Under the pieces are notes generated by a model. The model searched no databases. It had not been told where the DNA came from and saw only the letters and a program-made list of their open reading frames with translations. The translations under genes and the position numbers were made by a program. This document shows positions 58,090-64,000 of a stretch of 64,000 bases of DNA, piece after piece. Position 1 is the stretch's first letter. Each line of letters starts with the position of its first letter. The stretch is from Gracilaria domingensis (Eukaryota > Rhodophyta > Florideophyceae > Gracilariales > Gracilariaceae). The stretch spans positions 154,534 to 218,533 of the forward strand of contig VCMS01000028.1 in NCBI GenBank assembly GCA_022539475.1, in the 5' to 3' direction.

Positions 58090-58245
58090 GAATACGCGCG
58101 GCGAACGATATTCATGAAGGCCACACTTCCTCGCCTCAAAAGGTGTCGGCCTCCTTTGGAGACCCCACGCAATCCCTTTCGCTTTCCCAGAGGAAAGTCA
58201 GGCACACCACGAGAAGGCGGATCACATGTGCCCTGGGTCGTACGC

Positions 58246-58866
58246 TTATTGTACGACACCAAGAAGACTGCTCCCACGGTAATCTATCTCCGTACGGGTA
58301 TAGTCACATGGCGGAATGAAGATGAACCACCGTTGCTCCTCCAATGCAAGTCCAGCAACTGTTCTTTTGTCGAGGTACTCAATGAACTCATCAAAGCCGT
58401 GACGGTCTTCTTCTGATTCTGGTTCGAAGTAAAGTAAAGAAGCATCGTTCTTTACGAATTCTTTCAAATGGGCACTGTTAAACCTTCGTTCCACGACCAA
58501 AACATTTGGCACACCGATATCGCCAATAGGGGTATCAGAGATCTGATGCGCAATCAAGTTACACACCAAAACGTCCGCCTTTCTCAGCGCGAATGTCCAC
58601 TTTGGGGTTTCTTCAATCTTTGGGAAGATGTTACGCCAGCAGTTGGGATCTCCCGTTGAAATGTTCTTATCCAGAATACGCCACAGCGCTTTGTCTGTTT
58701 CTAATGAGCTCCAATTGTTTGTGCATAGTCTCTTCCATAGACGCTCTTCGCTTGCCAAGTCATTCCATCTCTTACATACTTCGCGCGCACGTGTCAGGTC
58801 TCTTCCACCAAGGAAAGCAAACACATGCCTTACAAGTTTGTCCGGGAGCTCACTGAAGGGTGGTGC
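58246..58866 (-). CDS. F-box protein with SPOC-like domain, copy B
   Basis: A frame of 206 codons read from a putative splice acceptor (CTCGGCAG, 58867-58869) to a stop directly after LLGVVQ. The F-box (SELPDKLVRHVFAFLGG) and SPOC-like region are intact, with about six differences from copy A over 192 residues. The ATG used by copy A upstream of the acceptor is followed by a stop here, so either the true first exon lies further up or this copy is impaired. The end is eight codons shorter than in A. Confidence 0.5.
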   Translation of the reverse strand, partial: APPFSELPDKLVRHVFAFLGGRDLTRAREVCKRWNDLASEERLWKRLCTNNWSSLETDKALWRILDKNISTGDPNCWRNIFPKIEETPKWTFALRKADVLVCNLIAHQISDTPIGDIGVPNVLVVERRFNSAHLKEFVKNDASLLYFEPESEEDRHGFDEFIEYLDKRTVAGLALEEQRWFIFIPPCDYTRTEIDYRGSSLLGVVQ

Positions 58867-59641
58867 CTGCCGAGAAAACGCGTTTTATGACATGGGAAAA
58901 TGATATACTTCTTGTTTTGGCCAGGCAATGGGCATTGGATTGTGCACACGATTGTGATGCAAGCGATTGGTATCGAAGGAAGAAGAGGAAAAGAGCACGC
59001 GTGCGCAGGGTGGGTGACGTCACAAAAGCTCGAGTGAGCTGGTTCAGTGCCTCGATGCTCGCCAATCACGATTAGTTGGAGTGGCCCTCAGTCCCTGTCT
59101 TAACAAGCGTTGAGCGTCAAAATGAGTAGTGCTGTGGCCAGTGCGTGATACGACAGATCCGACTGTTGGCTGCCAACACGAAGCAGGAGAGAGACACGTT
59201 TTTGACAGCGCCAACCAAGACTAGAAAATGATCCTTCGAGGTCGACATACGCACCCTTTTTACACCCCAACTTGGTGCAGTCAAGGCCCCAATACGGTGG
59301 ATACAAAGAAGCCCAAATTGCGCAGCTGGAAGGCTACCTGCACTGCGTATTGAAAGGGCTTTTGCATACTTTCGGAAGGGCCAAACTTCAACTATAGCTA
59401 AACACCTTTGGGCTTCGAAAGCGATTTAGAGATGGGTATGTTATGTTGCACCAGCAGAATCTAGCGGCCAGATAGCACATTGTTTGACGAAAAAGAAGAA
59501 GAAGAAGTAACTAGATACTTTCATTTCACAATCTGACAAGGATCTTGACTCTTTCTTCTTTATTGTGGACAGTAGTTTCTTATTCCTAAACTACAGTAGA
59601 GCCTCAGAGGAGGTTCTCTCTCTTTAAAAAGGCCTAGAAGT

Positions 59642-60563
59642 TCTGTGAATTATCTCTTCTTCTTTATTATGAGCGTGATACGCTTATTGCTCGTATCACG
59701 TGGGGTTTTGCTAAGGACCCCCAGCACTTATAATGTTTACCCTATCAACGTAGCTGCTGACTACAAATCTGATTTGTACCGTGTTACGCTCACTGAGCTT
59801 TGTGTCAGCAAAAGCATTAACCTCTAAAGTGTTCTCTCGTCTGCGTGAGCATTTCGTCACCGATGATTCAGCCTCTTCATCTCTCCTTCTTTTTGTAGTA
59901 CCTCTTCCTTCTTCCTCTTGAGGTCATCGGCTAAGGGGTACACCACGGCAAGGCGCTCTGCACGTACCTCATTGCGCCGTACAAGAGGTTGTGACGGCTC
60001 TCCTTCACTCAGTCCTCATTTCCTTGGCGACACCAGGCAAAGGAGCAGCCAGTCGCTTCACATCGTTCTTCGACCCTAGGCATGTGCGTAAAAGCTTTTA
60101 CGAAGAAAAACCCTGTAGAAAACCGCCACATGGTTGCCTCCGTTGGATGTATCACACCATGGGGAGGGAAAGCCAGGGAAAACATCGGTAGGATCGTTCC
60201 CAGTGATCAGCTCGTGGCCTGCTGCTTGCGTGCAGCTAGTCGGGGGCCTTTTCACGACTTACCACCCAGGTCGACAATGGCGATCGGTAAGCAGACCAAC
60301 CGTCCGGCCGATTTTAGTGACTTCCCGAGTCTGGAGAGGCGCGCCGGTGCGCCGAGCGCCCATGCGAGTTTAACGACATCCCGAGTCCGGAGCGGCGATC
60401 GGTGCGCCGATTACCGCGGCGAGTTTAGCGACTTCCCGAGTCCGGAGAGGCGTCGGTGTGCCGAGCGCCTATGCGAGTTTACCGACTTCCTGAGTCCGGA
60501 ACAGCGATTGGTGCGCCAATCGCTGGGACGAGTTTAACGACCTCCCGGGTCTCTGTGAATTAT
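59642..60563 (-). mobile_element. Non-autonomous AAG-tailed element inserted in unit B
   Basis: An 898-bp body (59654-60551) flanked by the exact 12-bp duplication TCTGTGAATTAT (59642-59653 and 60552-60563). Read on the minus strand it begins with about five 55-bp monomers and ends CATAATAAAGAAGAAGAG, the same kind of tail as LINE family 1. No coding frame resembles a retrotransposon protein. It lies inside the older LINE fragment of unit B and is missing from unit A. Confidence 0.9.
60310..60551 (-). repeat. About five 55-bp monomers at the 5' end of the inserted element
   Basis: Landmarks GAGTTTAACGACATCCCGAG, GAGTTTAGCGACTTCCCGAG, GAGTTTACCGACTTCCTGAG and relatives recur about every 55 bp (60310, 60365, 60421, 60475, 60530), each followed by TCCGGAG and GTGCGCC-type blocks. 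Confidence 0.85.
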
Positions 60564-60775
60564 GTGTCATCAGGTACTGAACTGATGATTTTGCTTCATG
60601 TGGCTGTCCAGCCAAGAGGAATCGTCGAGACATGTTCAATAGTGGGCATCGTAGAACCACATGATTGCAGTCTTTCTTGACGTTTGTACCACAGGAGCAC
60701 CGCAACGTTTTATGGTTCAAATAAGAGGCCACAGGATGAAGTGATGGCACATATCCTGTGACGATTTGCGCCATT

Positions 60776-61124
60776 ATCATCTCACCCCGAAGTGACATTG
60801 GCACAACTGTTCGTTGGACACTCTCCGGTATTACATCCTTTGGGCACGCATCTTCATGGGAAACGACTTGTGTGCACTTGCCGTCCAGGAGTTCTGAATA
60901 CTGTGGAACACTATATTCTGAGGTGCCCCAGGCGGAATATGTCGCGACGCTTATGTTTGCCAGCGCTACGCGAACGCCAGGGTCTAGCTGTTGGTACGAT
61001 TATTCGAAAGTGGCCCGCGAGGGTGCTGGCCTCCCTTGCCAGAGAGCGCTTCTTTGACGAGAAGCGCTATATTCTACGTCGGAATTAGGCTAGAATACCC
61101 ATAAAGAGAGAGAGAGATCATCTC
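60776..61124 (+). mobile_element. LINE family 2 copy inserted in unit B
   Basis: A 333-bp body (60784-61116) flanked by the 8-bp duplication ATCATCTC (60776-60783 and 61117-61124). It encodes LAQLFVGHSPVLHPLGTHL, a zinc-knuckle-like CTCRPGVLNTVEHYILRCP, SRRLCLPALRERQGLAV and RERFFDEKRYILRRN before the stop. The 3' end is GAATACCCATAAA(GA)n. Opposite in direction to the host LINE fragment and absent from unit A. Confidence 0.93.
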
Positions 61125-61740
61125 GGCCTTCCGGGTTGCTCCATGCTCCCCAATAAATTCGGGGCATTCTGGCAACAAGGTAAGGGACTTTCTCCTGCTT
61201 GACCTTGACTCAAGGTGTAACCCTTTACCCTGTATGCAGAAATGAGACTCGGTAGCTACTACTGTATCTTTGAAATTCTCGAAAGCATTGCAGTCGAATG
61301 TAGGGGGCAAAGAGGTTTATAGTGAATACCTCGTTCCTGGGCTGTCCTGTGAGAATGACTTTTTCTGTAGTTGCATTTGCAGATCTCCGTCTGATTGTCT
61401 GTCTGTCTCGTTCTTTCACTTTGGATGCTCCAAGCCCCTAGACGGGGAACTGTCGTATTACAAAAAGACGCAGCGATACGCAGAGACGAAGAAGGCATTT
61501 GCCGCAGTCTCATCAGCCCTCTTTGCGTTCCGATAAGGCAAGAAATGTGTTCTGAACATGACATACGCGACAAAGGATACTTCACGACAATTGCCACAAA
61601 GTTCTTTTAGGACAGCAAAAGGCCGAGGCCATTATGTTCATTGGGTATGTATCCATTAAGATACTAGTTCGACAACTATCAACTATCCTACAATGCCCCC
61701 CCTCCTCCCCGAACCTCCCAAACGATCCCTGTTCCGCACA
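61125..61740 (-). mobile_element. LINE family 1 fragment of unit B, 5' portion
   Basis: Together with 60564-60775 and a remnant at 59560-59640 this is the counterpart of the LINE fragment in unit A (KSLTLLPECPEFIGEHGATR is readable at 61130-61190), split by the two younger insertions. The outer limit is approximate. Confidence 0.65.
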
Positions 61741-62191
61741 AAGCACGCAAGCAACAACATAAAAGATAAAGAAAGTTTTGTGAGTTAGATGGGGTCGCAC
61801 GCGCTCTACAAACACTGGACAAACATGCGGGACTCCACAACCCTACGCACCCAAGCGTAAACAGGCCGATGCCGGTAACTTTGCGTCGCTGCAGCGGAGA
61901 ACCCAACTCCTACTGCACGAAACCCAGTCGACTCGCGACCACGTCAAGCGCTCTTCTGGGACCGACACCGGAAATCTTTGCCACCCTGCATGCCTCCCTG
62001 GAAAGCACCAAACCCCACGCACCCAAGCGTGAACGGGACCGATATCGGCAGTTCTGCATGAATCCAAAACCACCGGGGTTCACACCGTAGTGTTTTGCAT
62101 GGATTCAAAACCCTCGCACCCTAAGCGAATAGGACCGACATCGTGTGCTACCGGAGAGAAGACCGACAGGCTGGAGCGCCAGCGTGCTCCC

Positions 62192-62198
62192 TTTTATA
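62192..62198 (-). promoter_or_regulatory. TATA box of unit B
   Basis: TATAAAA on the minus strand, conserved with unit A; followed by the same four degenerate repeats (61805-62150) and preceded by about three CCTCTCCCG units (62252-62283). Confidence 0.6.
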
Positions 62199-62301
62199 CC
62201 AAATCCGACTGCCTCTCTGTCAGCAGTTTCTTGGCGAGAGTTGAGACAGGAGAGGCGGGAGAGGCGGGAGAGTCGGGAGAGGAGCGTTGCTACGGTTATG
62301 C

Positions 62302-62682
62302 ACCACCACGGTGGACAGCTCCGCCGCATCTTCCTGTGCGAAATGCAATCTTGCAGCCATCAACAAACCCGATTACATCATCAACTCGCAATGCTTCAAC
62401 GCTTGCGGGAATGCATTGCAAATCGCTGCGTGTCGGTAACCTACAGGAACGGAGCGGCGCAGCATCATGATGATCATGAGACGCATTGAGACGCGGGAGG
62501 GCTCTTCCGCATTCCCGGATTTCACCGCGAATCAGCATGTTTCCAGTTGCCGCCAAAAAAACGAGTCGGACCGAAACAGCTGCAGCCTTCTTTCAAAACA
62601 TCGCCATCGAACGCCAGCAAACGCTCAATCCTCGTCGCCCGACCATCCGCCATTCCCCCGCCCCCGTTGTCCGCGCAGCGCA
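62302..62682. promoter_or_regulatory. Spacer between unit B and MCM10
   Basis: 381 bases. A TGATGATCATGA cluster is at 62467-62478. No TATA box seen; the region must contain the MCM10 promoter. Confidence 0.4.
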
Positions 62683-64000
62683 ATGACCGAAATCGACCCG
62701 CACGCCAACGCCGATGCCCGCCAGTTCTTCAGCCCCCCCGCGCATGAAAAGCCCGCACCGTCCACTTCACCGGAACCCCATCCCAAACAACCCGCCACAC
62801 AAAGCAACGACGCGCAGCTGGACACCGAACTATCGGAGCTCTTTGACGGCCCCGCGCCAAATGACTCGCCTTCATCTCCTCCGTCTGCAGGTCAAGTTGA
62901 ACCGGTTCCCGCAAACGGCTCTGACGTTGAATTGGATGCCGAGCTTTCGGAGGTCTTCGACAAACCGGCTGTGACGGAGGTACCGCCCTCCCCGCCACCG
63001 TCCGTCGCGCCGCAGCAAAAGCGCTCTCTAGCGCATGCGCTTCGCGCCAACTCGAAGCGACTTTCGCTCTCCGCTGCGTGCAAGAAGACGGGCGCCGGCG
63101 ACCGGCTTCCCGCTTCGTCAGTAGCGCCCGTGACGAAGAAGGCCACGCCGAAGCCGCTCAATGCCGAAGAAACGGAGCCTGCCACCGAGGATACCACCAA
63201 CGCAACGAGCGATGGTGATAAAGAGGTTGCAAAGCCGCTGACTGACGGACACAAGTCAGAAGACGTCGCGCCTGCATCTGCGAGGGAGCTGATGGAGAGG
63301 CGTCTGGCGGCGAAGAACGGCGCGTCCAAGAAACGGCGTGCTCCGTCAAACTCCTCGTTGCAGATAATCAACGCATCAAACAGCGCGTCGCTCCCAAAGT
63401 CGGCAAAGGGACAACTCTCGTATCACGACAAAGACACGACCAACATTTCGCTGAAAGATGCTCCGTACGATTCGGCGACGCTACAGGCGCTTTTTGAGCA
63501 AAACACGCGCGTGGATATTGGTGAGTTGGCGGTGAAGGGTGATCGGTTTCGCGACGGGGCGATTCGAAACCCGGTGGTATTTGGTGTTGTTGTAGAGAAG
63601 CATTCTAAGAAACGTGCAAAGGACGGAAGTATTTACGCGGTATGGACGGTGTACAACATGCCTCGCTTCGAACGAAATGGAAGCGCACCGACCAGCGTGT
63701 TGCTGCTTTTGTTCGGGGCGGCGTTCGAACGCTGGCATAACGTGGTACCAGGTGCGGTGTTTGCGCTACGAAAGCCGACGTTGCTCCCGCCACGACAGGC
63801 TGAACAGCAGCAAGTACGCGGGGTATGTTTGAAGGTGAGCGTGGAAAAACAGCTACTCTATCTAGGTGTTTGTGGCGACTATGCAGTTTGCGAAGCGTTT
63901 CGATACGACGGAGGACTGTGCGGCAAATGGTACGACGCCAATCGACTGACCATGTGCGCGTTTCACCGCACACAAAAGCTGAAAAGGCTGACCAGCAGCC
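62683..64000 (+). CDS. MCM10: MCM10 replication factor, 5' part (runs off the window)
   Basis: An open frame of 439 codons from the ATG at 62683 to the window end. MCM10 binds CMG helicase, DNA and polymerase alpha at replication start. The OB fold begins near 245 (TNISLKDAPYDSATLQALFE, then AIRNPVVFGVVVEKH) and the zinc-binding loop follows near 387-425: YLGVCGDYAVCEAF, GLCGKWYDANRLTMCAFH, which fits the 'LGxxxDxxxC...C...C..H' pattern of MCM10. The first 240 residues are disordered and acidic to basic, and include a doubled motif: LDTELSELFD near 46-55 and LDAELSEVFD near 86-95. No intron in this part. The C-terminal zinc ribbons would be beyond the window. Confidence 0.9.
   Translation, partial: MTEIDPHANADARQFFSPPAHEKPAPSTSPEPHPKQPATQSNDAQLDTELSELFDGPAPNDSPSSPPSAGQVEPVPANGSDVELDAELSEVFDKPAVTEVPPSPPPSVAPQQKRSLAHALRANSKRLSLSAACKKTGAGDRLPASSVAPVTKKATPKPLNAEETEPATEDTTNATSDGDKEVAKPLTDGHKSEDVAPASARELMERRLAAKNGASKKRRAPSNSSLQIINASNSASLPKSAKGQLSYHDKDTTNISLKDAPYDSATLQALFEQNTRVDIGELAVKGDRFRDGAIRNPVVFGVVVEKHSKKRAKDGSIYAVWTVYNMPRFERNGSAPTSVLLLLFGAAFERWHNVVPGAVFALRKPTLLPPRQAEQQQVRGVCLKVSVEKQLLYLGVCGDYAVCEAFRYDGGLCGKWYDANRLTMCAFHRTQKLKRLTSS

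Larger units (their letters stand above)
56995..62301 (-). repeat. Duplicated unit, copy B (inverted), 5.3 kb
   Basis: Matches copy A (14043-18142) in reverse along its whole length. It is longer because of two insertions absent from A: 59654-60551 (898 bp plus 12-bp duplication) and 60784-61116 (333 bp plus 8-bp duplication). Subtracting these leaves about 4056 bp, against 4100 in A. The left edge is only 50 bp past the BIG stop codon; the right edge is at 62301. Both copies carry the same LINE fragment and F-box region. Confidence 0.92.

Noticed and set aside
1-64000. Bacterial contamination or symbiont DNA
   Set aside because: Spliceosomal introns, eukaryote-only genes and polymerase III tRNA terminators run through the whole window; the bacterial-type NTH and HI0933 proteins sit between eukaryotic genes.

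Overview
This is nuclear DNA of an intron-poor, gene-dense eukaryote. Genes with clear eukaryotic functions (RAB3GAP1, NELF-C/D, RPL37, an RNase P subunit, a Qa-SNARE, a class I sirtuin, NUP50, a BIG-type Arf-GEF, MCM10) sit about one per 2.5 kb on both strands, and most are single uninterrupted frames. Only four spliceosomal introns could be placed (90, 124, 81 and 84 nt, donors GTACGT or GTAAGT). Together with a cytosolic-type sulfotransferase, a possibly organelle-targeted HI0933-type flavoprotein and a U/P-type cyclin, this suits a unicellular red alga of the Porphyridium type. That assignment is inference, because no taxon-diagnostic gene is present.

Layout. 1-13.6 kb: RAB3GAP1, a RING-H2 gene, an unknown Ser/Arg-rich protein, cytochrome b5 reductase, an orphan protein, NELF-C/D, RPL37 (start codon alone in exon 1) and an RPP21/RPR2-like RNase P subunit. 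13.7-25 kb: a repeat-rich island with a 4.1 kb duplicated unit (copy A) carrying an F-box gene, a sulfotransferase, LINE fragments and a tandem-repeat array behind a TATA box. 25-32.5 kb: a membrane-anchored cupin, a WD40 protein, a syntaxin, tRNA-Phe and an HI0933-type flavoprotein. 32.5-34.3 kb: gene-free, with one tiny LINE copy. 34.3-47.1 kb: sirtuin, orphan protein, tRNA-Ala, PH-domain protein, endonuclease III, cyclin, coiled-coil protein, a membrane-anchored RNase T2 homologue without key catalytic residues, and a C2H2 zinc-finger protein. 47.1-49.4 kb: gene-free, with a hairpin cluster. 49.4-57 kb: NUP50, an intron-containing tRNA-Ala and the BIG Arf-GEF. 57-62.3 kb: copy B of the duplicated unit, inverted and enlarged by two later insertions. 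62.7 kb to the end: the 5' part of MCM10.

The ordinary genes are housekeeping functions without operon-like links: membrane traffic (RAB3GAP1, syntaxin, BIG), transcription (NELF-C/D, zinc finger), RNA processing and translation (RPP21, RPL37, tRNAs), DNA replication and repair (MCM10, NTH) and nuclear transport (NUP50). Several are divergent pairs sharing a short, extremely GCGCGC-rich promoter. The most unusual content is the repeat system: two LINE families with different microsatellite tails ((AAG)n and (GA)n), exact target-site duplications for five insertions, a non-autonomous element that appears to borrow the AAG-tail machinery, TATA-plus-monomer promoter modules, and the inverted pair of F-box units 39 kb apart. 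Two tRNA-Ala(CGC) genes differ only by a 14-nt intron, and a 28-bp pre-miRNA-like hairpin lies between two convergent genes.
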